A DNA stretch of 64,000 nt from Diphasiastrum complanatum (taxonomy: Eukaryota; Streptophyta; Lycopodiopsida; Lycopodiales; Lycopodiaceae), in NCBI GenBank assembly GCA_029204225.1, contig CM055106.1, positions 18,300,149 through 18,364,148 on the forward strand, written 5' to 3'. The translations under genes were made by a program, and so were the position numbers. Position 1 is the stretch's first letter. Each line of letters begins with the position of its first letter. Positions 12,850 to 24,010 of the stretch are shown here, one piece after another. The notes under the pieces were generated by a model. It was given only the letters and a program-made list of their open reading frames with translations, did not search any database and had not been told where the DNA came from.

Positions 12850-13740
12850 GGTGGAGTTAAATATAGTCAACATTCTCAATTCTAGGCAAGGGTGTAGCCC
12901 TTGTTTTTTCTCTGTTGAAGGCATGATATCATAAACGGTTCTTTGTTGGACTTGAAACATCTACAAATAAGGCCATGCTGATGGGAGGGAGCATTGTGGT
13001 GACATTCCGGAATAGGATACTGACAAAATTTCTAGAATTCACACGTGTGGGGAATGTCCACAAGTATGATTGATCTTGATTAAGCTTTGTGATTAGCATA
13101 GTAAACTGATTCTAGATTGTTTAGCAAGATCTAGTTCAGAAGAAATGGCTTAACCACAATCTAGCATGCTAAGCATCAGAATATGATAACAAAACTTTGG
13201 TTCTTCATCATTGATTGTGAGGAGAGCTACACATACTTATGGAGTTTGAGGTAGCTCGAGGCAGAACCACATCCATCCATTCCAAAATGACAACTAAAGT
13301 GACATCTAGAGTCTATGTGACATTTGTCACTTGCCATGCATGAAATTCTACCAACTTTTTACACGTGTACTAGTTCTAACTAACAAAGTACAATTCATCA
13401 TGCATGTGTCCATTACACTTTGTGCATGCCTTGCATGTCACTATGGATCACTTGCAATTAATGCATGTGAATTGCCACGAGTTTTTACAAGCATGACTTT
13501 GCTAATTCTATGTCTAGAAACTATATGCAAGTTGTATTCATCAATCTAGATATTACATAACCATGTAGCTCAAGTTCTATGTAGGCCAAACTTGGCGCTT
13601 TGCATTAATGAGCTACATACTTGCATGCTACTACATTTGTAGCAAGCCAAGAAATCAATATGGATTGTTTTTCAATTTTAACAAATACAACCATATGATT
13701 CGGGAATTTTGACTAACACTCTTCATGCTTTCTTTCTATC
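12850..13740. repeat. Dispersed repeat, copy 2, split by a solo LTR
   Basis: The parts at 12850-13020 and 13684-13740 together match the continuous copy at 8669-8880. The break falls exactly at GGATAC/AATACAACC, where a solo LTR sits. Confidence 0.8.
13021..13683 (-). repeat. Solo LTR with target-site duplication
   Basis: A 663-bp segment beginning TGACAAAATT and ending TTAACA on the plus strand (TG...CA in both directions). It is flanked by GATAC (13016-13020) and AATAC (13684-13688), a 5-bp duplication with one mismatch. The matching uninterrupted site is at 8826. A CACACGTGTG box lies near 13040. Orientation is inferred from the similar end order in other copies. Confidence 0.82.
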
Positions 13741-13960
13741 ACTTTTATTCTTGGTGGGTTCTTGGTAACTTTGGTTCTCTTGGAGTACCAAAGTTTTGTG
13801 AGTTGTTGGTACGTTTTTGTCCGTGTGGTACTCCGGGATGTTTTTATTCTCGGTTCTAGATTTTTTGTGTTCAAGGTACTTATTAGTTCTACTAAAGTAC
13901 CAAAATTGGTACTATTGGTTGTTGTCTTAGTCTAAATTTCAATAAAGAAGACTTACCAAA
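13741..13960. repeat. Third TTTGGTACT-type block
   Basis: Short stretch with GAGTACCAAAG, GTTGGTACG, AAGTACCAAAATTGG and GGTACTATTGG, in both orientations, directly upstream of the Gln-rich gene. Confidence 0.6.
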
Positions 13961-14056
13961 ATTGAGTTGAAATCTGAAATCTGACACTACTAAGCTGAAA
14001 TTTGAAATCTGTCATTTTTCTTCTCTGACCTCGCATAATCAAGTAGAGATAGCCCT

Positions 14057-15321
14057 ATGTTGACCCCTGTGGGCAGTTTCTTGCATGAAGACCAACAACT
14101 GAAAAAGGACCCAAACGTGGATTCAACGATAAATGAAGTGCTGGAAGAACTTTCAAAGCTCAAGGATGATATAGACTACTCCACAGTAGAGCAACCCCAG
14201 CATCAGATAGAAGAGGGAAAAACAAGCAAGGCAAAAATTACTATTGACATAGATGACCTGGATGAAGATACAGAGGAAGAGCAGAACTAGCAGGAGCATC
14301 AAGAGCAGGACCAACAACCAGACCAGCAAGACCAGTAGCAAGATCAAGAGCAGCAAGACCAAGTACAACAAGAGTAGCAAGAGCAACAACAAGACCAAAC
14401 AAGATCAGACACAGTAGGACCAGCAAGAGCTTCAAGGGCAGGACCAGCAGCAAAACCATGCACAGCAAGACCAGTAGCAAAATCAAGAGCAGCAAGGCTA
14501 GACATAGCAAGACTAGCAAGAGCAACAACAAGACCAAGCACAGTAGGACCACCAAACAGTGCAGGACCAAGAGGAGAAAGAAGAGCAGGAGGATGTGTAT
14601 GTGGATGTGAAAAATGAAGGGGCAGATGATGAAGTTGAAGGGCCTCAAAAAGGGAAAACAATAGGGGAGGAGGCCAGGGCAGAGAAAGATGAAACACTAC
14701 ACACTTTTGAACCTGAGACAGGTGACGATTTGTGCGACGATACTCTGTTATCAGAGTTCTATCCCCTTAAAAAGATAAAGTGCTCCAGACCATATAACAT
14801 TAAAACTTGTGCAAACAAGATGTAACACGTGCACACTCTACTACACTAAAAGTAGAATAATGCTACCTATCGTGTTATGAAGTGTGACCAAATTCACCGA
14901 GTGATCAGTGTCACCGCTATTTGATATGTTAAAAATACATTTGTTATTATTAAAAAGGAAACAAGGCATTTATTTTTTTCTGTTGCGCAATGTGAATCTC
15001 ATTATGATGATATCATGTTCTTGTTTTATGTGTTTGTAGCACCCACCTCTTGGTGGATAAAAGACAAGAATCCAACGACAGCCAAGGCCCTGGTAGGTTG
15101 GTCGCCCTCGATATAAACGGGGTGTTGTTAAACACTTACCGAACATTTCCATATGGCCCTTTTGTAAATTGCTTCAAAAGAAACATAATTCTAGTGCGCG
15201 AACACTGCTCTTGTTTTCTGAGGCCCGAGGCTAAGATTTTTTTGGAAAAACTAGCCGAAGCGGGAGTGCAAATCATTATATGGAGCAACATGAGATATTC
15301 GAAAGTCATGAAAATACTATA
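14057..15321 (+). pseudogene. Acidic/Gln-rich protein with FCP1/HAD-type phosphatase N-terminus (broken)
   Basis: The frame opens at ATG 14057 with an acidic region (D-I-D-D-L-D-E-D-T-E-E-E), passes through a Gln-Asp-rich stretch (14282-14580), then an acidic segment to 14821. A GT donor after 14821 and a TAG acceptor ending at 15039 keep the frame. The second exon encodes L-V-A-L-D-I-N-G-V-L, then L-R-P-E-A-K-I-F-L-E-K-L and I-I-I-W-S-N-M. These are motif I (in a D-x-N-G form instead of DxDxT) and motif II of NLI-interacting/FCP1-like HAD phosphatases, which dephosphorylate phosphoproteins such as the RNA polymerase II tail. Motif III is missing and the frame stops at TAG 15319. One extra base near 14398 shifts the frame, and nine TAGs interrupt the Gln stretch. 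Loss of the second catalytic Asp suggests weak or no phosphatase activity even before decay. It may be a gene fragment carried by the TTTGGTACT repeat family. Confidence 0.65.
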
Positions 15322-15469
15322 GATCTGCTTCCATGAAGAAATGCAACAAAGATTTTTCAAAGGTAGCTCAACATTTTACAGATTAATATTTGTGATCACG
15401 TTTTCATCTCGGCATAAGCATATGAGCTCAATTAACTAACAATAATGTATTCAGCAATACCCGCAAAAT

Positions 15470-15660
15470 AAACTATCAATACTTTTTTGTACTTTTTTAT
15501 ACTAGTTAATTCATGCTATGTTATTACCAATTGCCTAAATTTTGGTACTATTTTAGCACCAAGCTGAAACTGTTTTGAACTATTTTGGATATCAATTCTT
15601 AATGTTTGGTATCTATTGCCTCTATTTTGGTACTGTTTATATGCTCCTTCAAAACCGTGA
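15470..15660. repeat. Fourth TTTGGTACT-type block
   Basis: Contains TTTTGGTACTATTTTAG and TTTTGGTACTG with spacing like the large array. It lies just downstream of the HAD fragment, so the gene is bracketed by this repeat type. Confidence 0.55.
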
Positions 15661-15752
15661 GTGAGCAAAAGTGCTTTCATCAAGCATAGATCTAATCTTG
15701 GAGTGATATCAGATAAATGCTCAAATCTTCATAGATAATTTCTTAGGAGGAG

Positions 15753-16582
15753 TGTGAAGAATCGAAAAAGATTATCTATGTTAGATATAGGGGTCTTATG
15801 TTTTTTACATCAAGCATCTAGGTGTAGGATGTTGATAGGAACAAATTTGGCAGAGATGGCAAATTATGCATTTCCACTTGTAATGCCACTATTGAGCCAA
15901 AATAGAGTAAGAGGCTAAACTCGTGCCAATTAGAGTGTAGACAAGTGTAATGCCTTTGCTTGATGGATTCTAAGAGGTCCAATAGGATTTAGAGGTGGAA
16001 CCATGTGTGGTCCAATAGAAATTTGAGGTGTACTTGAATATAGTCCAATAGAATTAAGAGATGCATGGATCAATGGTCCAATAGGATTAAGAGGTGACAA
16101 AGTGTGGTCCAATCATAGTAAGCATAGTGGTAGCTCGTGGATCTACTAGTATCATTGTACTCCTCATTTTGGATCTAATTGATTTAGTGATTATATGGAT
16201 TTTGAGTGTTATTGGATTTCTAGCTTTCTCTCTCTACTCGAGAGCTCATGATGTTTTTTCTCTCTCCACCCAAGGAGAGCAGCTTGTTTTTACTTAGAAT
16301 AATTTTTGAATACTTCCCACACGTGTGAGTGAGAGTTGGAAGTGATTGAATGCATGTAGTAGTGTGTTTTTGCCATAGGATCTAAGATTGATCTTGAATC
16401 TCAATCTAATCTTAATCTTGGTGCATCTACACACCTTAGGAGATCACAAGTACATGTTGTGGACAATCCACACGTGTGAAATCAACAAAGGTTTTTTAGA
16501 TCTTGAGAAAGCCTTCATAATAGCCGGATGCATGTTGTGTACTATATGAGTAGGGTTGTGGGATCTCTTATATTTGATAACA
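15753..16582 (+). repeat. copia-type LTR (3' border approximate)
   Basis: It starts TGTGAAGAAT directly after a purine-rich AGGAGGAG, which looks like a polypurine tract, so this could be a 3' LTR. The first 150 bases match the minus-strand LTR end at 9427. It carries CACACGTGTG boxes near 16321 and 16461. The end at 16582 is the nearest plausible CA and may be off. Confidence 0.6.
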
Positions 16583-18343
16583 AAATTTTAGGTTTCATTG
16601 TTATCTTTTTATAAGCACATTCAAGAGGCATATTTTACTTGTAATGATTCTAATTTTGTGTTAAGACTTCCTTAGCTTAACCATCCTTCAAAGGACAATG
16701 ACACCATTGACCAGGCTCTAGAGGATGATAATGTCAGTGGGACACACAGAGGTCACATGTGGAACCTTACATTAGCTCCAAGCCAAAGTTGCTACAGTAA
16801 CCTGTGGAGAATTGGCTCACTCTACTAGGCTTGTTGAGCTAACTTGTAACGAGTGTAGTTCCATAGAAGATGGATCTTACCACTTGATGGTCCTACATAA
16901 TTTGCCATGAAAAAGATTCAAGCCAAAGATAAGGTGGGATGCAAGTGTGTGCCTAAAAAAGGGGGGTACAATTTTAGGTTGGAAAAAAGAGTGGAGTTTG
17001 AAAAGGAAAATAAAAGGAAGAAGGGACGTGCTACTCACGTATGAGAGAGAGGTTAGACGTGTGTGGAACATCCTTGTCTATTATATATAGCTTCATGTCC
17101 ATTTAGAGGAGAGTTTCTCATATTATTATAATGCCTCGTCTTCATCTTCATAGATTTGCTCTCCTACAATGATTTGTTTACTCTCTTTTACTAAAATAGA
17201 GCATTTGTTTACACTTTTTTTTGCTAAGAGAGCAGCTCTTTGTGATATTTGCTGCTTGTATTTTTATCATTTCAGTTCACTATGCTGAAGAAATATCTGT
17301 TCATGAAGGATTAGGAAAAGACGAGGAAGAAATTAATAATGACAGACAGTATATTCACTAGTCTCTCTGATCTCTCTCTCGTTTGATCGATGGATTGATG
17401 GATCGATATTGTTTTGGGTGGAAGAAACCAGATGCCAGATCAGAGCAGCTGGGTGAGAGTGAGTTGATTGAAATGTATTGTGGGTTTTTGGTGATGGTTT
17501 GATGAAGCATGAGAGATATGTATTGTTGATGATGCGAAGTGGGTTTTTGATTTGCGCTCAGGTAGTAAGTATGGGGGATGACTAGGGGGCTAAGCTGGGC
17601 AGTCCCTGATCGGAGAATGCAAACATGGGTGGTGAATAGATCGTAGGGAGGTGTTTCTTGAGATGCTTCCAGGCGTTTTGAATTGTGGATTTTGATTTAT
17701 TCATGGAATGAGTAGCTGGTCGAGATGGGTTAGTAATTTATTGAAGGCGTTGGAGATGTCCAATTGAATCGGTCTTGAAAACTAATCAAAGGTCGCAGCA
17801 CGGAATGTAGACTATGTTCTAAGAGGCAATTGGTTCACGCACAATCCGGTTTTTTGTACCAGTTTCAGAATATCTGAGAGGTTGTATGCAGACCATCCTA
17901 GCAGATAATGGTTGCATTGAACACTCATCAGTGCGTGCAAACCTATATTTGCGCCTATACTCTTTAAGAACTTGGCTAGTATTTATTTCTATGTACCAGC
18001 CGATCCGAAATTATGGGATTTGCAAAAAGCAGGTAAGCATTACAGATTCAGCTGAAGCTCTTGCATTATTTTGTGATGAAAGCCTCTGAATCAATGCTGC
18101 AACAAGCACCACTGCTTGTTAATCCGACAGGTCATCAGAAACCCTGGGGGTCACGTACGTAGCTGGATCCAATTCGAGGAACACCGTTGTCTTATTAGGA
18201 AGATCGTAGTTTATGCTGCGGGACAGATGTAGTAAATAGCAAAGCATTATCAGATTAGCCTTTAAACTGGAGATCGTCGCTGAAGTATAAGATGTAGTTC
18301 GCTTTGCAAATTATTGACTTTCAAAGTAAAAGAAAGAGATATT
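16583..18343 (+). promoter_or_regulatory. Upstream region of the PERK gene
   Basis: No protein-coding frame is credible here. A TATATATAG box near 17084 is followed by CT-rich sequence (17355-17390, CTCTCTGATCTCTCTCTCG) of the type common in plant 5' leaders. I infer that transcription of the PERK gene starts in this interval, possibly with an intron in the 5' leader. This cannot be settled without RNA data. Confidence 0.35.
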
Positions 18344-21300
18344 ATGTCGGCATCATCTCCTACCAGTTCTACACAAGGAGGCTCTCCTCCCCCCACAGAT
18401 TTCTCTCCTCCATCGCCGCCCCCTCCTCCTTCCAGCGGAGGTAGTAATTCTGCTCCTCCTACCAGCGGAGTTGGCATTTCTCCTCCTCCTTCTTCCAGCG
18501 GAGGTAGTAATTCTCCTCCTGCTTCAAGTCCTCCACCTGTTCAGTCTCCTCCTCCTATAACTTCAAGTCCTCCACCTGTTCAGTCTCCTCCAGCTCCCCC
18601 TCTTGCTGACGCTCCTCCTCCTGCCAGCCCACCTCTTGCTTCTCCACCACCAGCTACACCTGTATCTCCACCACCGTCTAATGCACCTCCATCTCAGCCA
18701 TCACCAGCTACAGCTGTTCCTCCTCCGAATCCACCTCCATCTCAGCCACCACCAGCTGCAGCTTTCCCTCCTCCGGATGCTCCACCACCAGCCACTCCTC
18801 CTTCGGCACCTCCTCTGACAACAAATACTCCTCCGCCTGTGAATGGTGCTCCTCCGCCAGCTCCAGCGGCTCTCTCTCCTCCTAATCCAATAGTTCCGCC
18901 ACCATCTCCCCATTTGCCTCCCCCTCCCCCTCCCCTTCCACCACCTTCACCGTCTCCATCGCCCCCATTGTCTAATTCATCTCCTCCACCCACTGCGCCT
19001 CCTCCATCGACTCCCTCAACCCCATTGCCGTTTTTGGCTCCTCCCCCCACTGCACCTCCACCATCGCCACCACCTCCTGGTCTCGTCCCTCCACCATCGC
19101 CTCCAACTGTTGCCTCTCCACCTCCGAAACCCTCCCCTGCATCGTCCCCTCCCCCACACAAAAGTTCTCACGCGTCCCCTCCGCCACCCCACTCGTCCAA
19201 GGGATCGCCACCCCCTTCACTGCTGCCGTCGCCTCCACCAGCTTCTAACTCCACCACCACTCCTCCAACAGCATTACCCTCTAATTCAGCGATCCCTCCG
19301 CCACCAACACTAACAGCTCCATCACCACCAGGCGCTGTTCCTCCTCTACTGCCGCCACCTAAATCGCCGCCTCCAGTCTCATCGGCTTCAACTCCTCCAT
19401 TCAGGTCTGTCAATGGATCATCCACTCCTCAAGCTGCAATTGCTTCACCACCTGCTGGTGGCAAAAACTCGCCGACAAACGGGATTACTCCTGGGTCTAG
19501 CGGACATGGTGGCGGAGCGAATGGAACAATAATTATTGGCATTGCCGTTGGAGCAGCTGTTGCAGTGGCGCTGATTGCAATAGCTGTGCTGCTGTTCACA
19601 AGGAAGCGAAAGAGAAACAATTTTGGCAATGGACCTGAGTACGGATTTGTTGCTGCAGCAAGATCTTCATTCCAAAAAGGAGGTGCGCATGATCTAGCTA
19701 TGCTTACATTTGTCCCTAAACCTCATTTTTAGTTGTTAGTAATCTTCATGCGCGCGGTTCAAATTAACCTAATAGATACGACCTAATGTGTGGAAAGTAG
19801 ATGCCGCCCCTTGCCCTGATTTGCTTTAAAGATCTGTCGGTGGAAATTACATGCATTTACATGTTTACTTTGAGATTGTGTCGACATAATTATAGGTTGC
19901 CATAGCTGCTTGCTTTGTCTAAATCTAAGCTTTTTCCTGTTTATGAAAGCTCGTCCAGCATATTTGATAGTTGTAATTAGAAAAGCTGAAAGCTCATTCT
20001 TGAGTCTGCTCCAAACTTGTTTCAATGGTTGCATGCGTGTAGCTGCTTAATCATATTTGAATTATATTCAAAATCTTACTCGACTGGAAACCAAAAACTG
20101 AATAAGCAATATCCTGAACTTGCTCTTCGACGTTAAAAAAATAGACCAGTGTTCAATCTGTACGTGAATTTGACTTTCAAGCGCTAGTTTTATTCAGGAT
20201 ACATATTACATACATTTTTCGAACTTCAATGACGATCTTCAATTTTTCAAACAGTCGTTAGCTACTACTGTTCCAATTTGTGTTTCTTAGGATGCGGGGA
20301 TGGTGGATCTCGGAGATCAGAACGATACTTTGATTGATTGAGAGAGAGAAAGAGAGAAAGAGAGAAAATGAATGTAGAACGTGATCATTATTAATCCTAA
20401 CAGTTGGTACACTAGCACGATGCTCCAACATTAAGATGTGAAATCATAAATAAAGTGTAATATGCCAACAAGAGAACTCAATTTCGCTCTGGAAACTAAT
20501 GAGTATTTAGTTGTTTCACAATTCTTGTTCCCCTTCAGTGGTAAAGCTTTCGAATTTTTTGCTCGTGGAAGCTAGTCATGTGCTTGCCTTTAGAATTTAT
20601 ATGAGCAGTCAACCGAAATAACGTTTCAAGTGACGCCTTTTGCAATCACTTTTGCATCATCAGATGGATTGTATGATGGTAGACAGAGATTTGATGCCCT
20701 TTATTCAGGAGCATCTGATGCTAATGGAAGACCTTTCTACCCTCCGACGCCACCTTTCGGGTCAATTCCACCCCCACCTCAAGGCTCTTCTTCAAGCATG
20801 GGAAACTCAAGATCTTTTTTCACTTACCATGAACTTGAGGCGGCTACAAATGGATTTTCGAAGGATAATCTGCTGGGAGAGGGAGGTTTCGGGTGTGTCT
20901 ACAAGGGACATTTAGCTGGTGGGCAGGTTGTTGCAGTCAAGCAGCTCAAAGCAGGCGGAGGTCAAGGAGAGCGAGAATTCCGAGCAGAGGTTGAAATCAT
21001 TTCACGCATCCACCACAGGCATCTAGTATCGTTGGTTGGATATTGCATTGCTGAAAGTCAGAGGCTTCTGATATATGACTATGTTTCGAATGGCACTCTT
21101 GACCACCATCTCCATGGTAAATACACTGACCTTAGATTCCTGCTCTGCAATTTAGGTAGCTATTGTTATTGAAGCACACGATACTGACAATGATTATGCA
21201 TTCTTTGTAGGAAAAGATATGCCAGTGATGGATTGGGCCACAAGGGTGAAGATTGCACTTGGATCTGCGCGTGGGTTGGCCTATCTTCATGAAGACTGTA

Positions 21301-23356
21301 AGTACCACACATTCGTGCCCCCACTTCTTCTGTCGAATGAATTTTTTGGCTTCCAATACCATTCTTCGCTGAGCTTCTTACGGTCCATTGCAGGTCATCC
21401 TCGGATTATCCACCGTGATATAAAGACATCTAATATCCTTCTGGATGACAACTTCGAAGCACAGGTTTGTTTTATGCTAGTCAGCTTCTAACAGAAACAC
21501 ACATATATATGTCGAGACTCTGCATCTCAAGTGAATGTCTCCATTGAATCAGCACCTATTGCAACATTGTCCTTTTAAAGTGGGTTGAGTTCAATCCTCC
21601 AGGTTGCAGATTTTGGTCTTGCAAAGCTTACGTCAGACACACACACTCATGTTAGCACCCGCGTGATGGGAACATTTGGGTATGCAACTTTCCCCTTAGC
21701 AACATAGAACTAATTGATAGAAGGCACCCCTCTGAACCATTACTGGTGATTATAACGTATTTGCTCTTATGAAAGGTATTTGGCGCCTGAGTATGCATCA
21801 AGTGGAAAGCTTACAGAAAAATCAGATGTCTTCTCCTTCGGTGTAATGTTGCTCGAGCTGGCTACCGGTCAAAAACCAGTAGATGTAACACGACCGATAG
21901 GTGAAGAGAGCTTGGTGGAATGGGTAAGATCTTCACTAAAGTTTTGTAGTGATTATTTGATTGATATTAGTCTTGGTAATCATCTCCATTCTCAACTGCA
22001 TGTCGATAAGCCTGAGGTTTTACTTGAGAATTATCTTGCTGGGTTTTGATTCTTGTTCTCAATTTTCTTATTGTTGCAGTTTAGTCGCTTAGCTGATAAG
22101 ACAAATAAAACCAAGTTTGGTATGTACTATGTACGAGATGTTTCATTTAAATTGATCATGCACCTAGCCTGAACTGATCTTGGGTAAACCTCCAGAAAAG
22201 TAATCGTTCAGCCAATTTTGCTCAGTTTGGTTTCAAATACAGTATAATCTTGTTTCTGTAGATATACTATATAAGAACTGCATGAGATTCTTCATTTGAC
22301 TTTAAACTTTACATTCTGACAAGGCAAAACGGGTGTTTAGCCCGATCTTACTGAATTCTAAAAAAAAAACTGGGAGTATTGAGAAGCTATTTGCCTTCTC
22401 AACCAGTGTATAGAGGCCGGAGCGGGGAGAGCATGTGGCAAGAGGCCTGAGCCAAGATAGTGTTGCCTGTTGTCATAAAGTTCTCATATAGCTCATGACA
22501 TTAATTCATTCACATTGTTTGTCAATAATGCAGGCTCGACCCCTGCTAACACAAGTACTTGAATCTGCAAATGCTGAGGGTTTGGCTGACCCTAGGCTGA
22601 ATGATGAATACAACGAAAATGAAATGTTGAGGATGCTGGAAGCTGCAGCAGCTTGTGTACGTCATTCAGCCAGTAAACGGCCAAGGATGGGACAGGTTAG
22701 CGGCATTTCTTTTACAATCTTATAGAATGCATAACTAGATACTATTCTCATATAATGCTTAGCAAGGTGTCAAAACTGAGTTCTGAAACCACTTTCCAAA
22801 ACTGCTCGTGATTTACTATTTGCTTGAGATTAATAAAGCGACGGATTTGCTGGGTAATTCTGTGTATGTAGTTAGGGTTTGTGAGCTTGTGTGCAAATAA
22901 AAAGCATGTAAAAAGATCCATGACTATGTGAGTATATTGAAGCGAAAGGTGCTAATATTGAAGCTTTTTCAGATTGTACGCGCTCTCGAGAGTGATGTTC
23001 CAATCTCAGATCTAAATCAAGGAGTGAGACCTGGTCAGAGTACCATTTACGAAGCCCCGTTTGACAGCGCTGACTATGACAGTAGCCAATATAGCACAGA
23101 GATGAGGAAGTTCCGAAAAATGGCTCTTGGTGTAAGTCAGGATTATGGGAGCGAATATAGCGCAAGCGCTGCCACAACTGAATATGGGAGAAACGAGTCT
23201 AGTACATCCAGTAGCGAATTCCATCAAACAAGGCAGGTGGACCTAGGATGGAATAGCAGGCAATTTGAAACAGTTTCAGAGGAATTAAGCATAGATCTGG
23301 ATCACAGCCAAAGTATAAGAAGCACAGATGAATTAGAGAAGCCCCTAAGAAGCTAA
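18344..23356 (+). CDS. Proline-rich extensin-like receptor kinase (PERK), 8 exons
   Basis: A plasma-membrane receptor-like Ser/Thr kinase thought to sense the cell wall through its extracellular Pro-rich domain. Exons: 18344-19682, 20664-21116, 21211-21297, 21394-21464, 21603-21679, 21776-21923, 22534-22695, 22973-23356; every junction has GT/AG and keeps frame, giving 906 residues. Residues about 10-365 are rich in SPPP/PPP motifs; there is no obvious signal peptide, as is usual for PERKs. A membrane helix at about 395-419 is followed by RKRKR. The kinase has the GEGGFG loop (518-523), catalytic Lys in VAVK (539), HRD (633-635), DFG (653-655) and APE (679-681), all intact, then an acidic Ser/Tyr-rich tail. 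ATG 18344 is chosen because the frame upstream has no other ATG. The Pro-rich domain is longer than in most PERKs. The kinase is certain; ligand and signalling partners are unknown. Confidence 0.95.
19683..20663 (+). other. PERK intron 1 (981 bp)
   Basis: GT donor after 19682 and CAG acceptor ending at 20663. The join makes one Asp codon (G|AT) and leads into G-L-Y-D-G, a segment PERKs have between the membrane helix and the kinase. The intron holds a short AG-rich run near 20340-20368 and no gene. Confidence 0.85.
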
Positions 23357-23894
23357 AGAAAAAAATATGCATTGTTTTCTTGTGTCAACGTTGAAGGATT
23401 CCCTCCATGTACCCATTAGCAGCAGTAATTGCTGATGTTCCTCTCATCTTTGGACCCGATCATATCAACAACCGTAAACTATACAGATTGTCACCCGATC
23501 CATTGAGGGTTGATCATGGGGGGCGATTTCCCCCCATTCTTACAGACTTCTCAGTCTCTTCTCTTTTGTTATCTAACTACAGTAGCTGATTCTTTTCCTA
23601 ATTCCCATTTCCTGACAGCTTAAAAGCTTAGCATCTGCATGTCATGTGAATTGGCAGTTCTCAGTGAGCACCTTAGTTGTAGATCTTTGATAGAGAAAAT
23701 CTTCTCAGCTTCACAGGTTCTTGATGCCAATAGTAACAGAACCAGTAGCTTTGGATTAGAAATATATAAGTAGCCCTTGATGATTCTTTAAGCTTGATGG
23801 CTTCGGTTGATCCAACATTCCTTGTACTTCCAACACTGATTGACTTATGTTCGATTTGATTTTCCATGTTGTAATATGTTCTGAGCTGCAACAT

Positions 23895-24010
23895 GCATTT
23901 GATGTGATAAGCAAAAGGTGTGAAAGACAGATTGTTAACAATCATTTGTCAAAATTTGGATGTAAAAATGAGGGTCAAATCTAGAAGACGTTGAGGTCTA
24001 TTTTTAAACA
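23895..24010 (+). mobile_element. CACTA fragment
   Basis: About 110 bases (GATAAGCAAAAGGTGTGAAA ... ATGAGGGTCAA ... AAGACGTTGAGGT) match 58120-58230 inside the CACTA element, in the same orientation. Nothing else of the element is recognisable nearby. It sits about 540 bp beyond the PERK stop codon. Confidence 0.7.

Noticed and set aside
14288-14546. Reassigned genetic code with TAG read as Gln
   Set aside because: Other relics show TAG replacing Trp (45286) and also TGA and TAA stops, and the intact PERK has no in-frame TAG; decay of methylated CAG explains it better.
18314-18343. Upstream extension of the PERK start
   Set aside because: The codon at 18314 is TTG; the first ATG in frame is 18344.
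18742-19425. Gly-rich minus-strand frames opposite the PERK Pro-rich region
   Set aside because: They are the antisense of CCN codons; the plus strand has the membrane helix, kinase and correct splicing.
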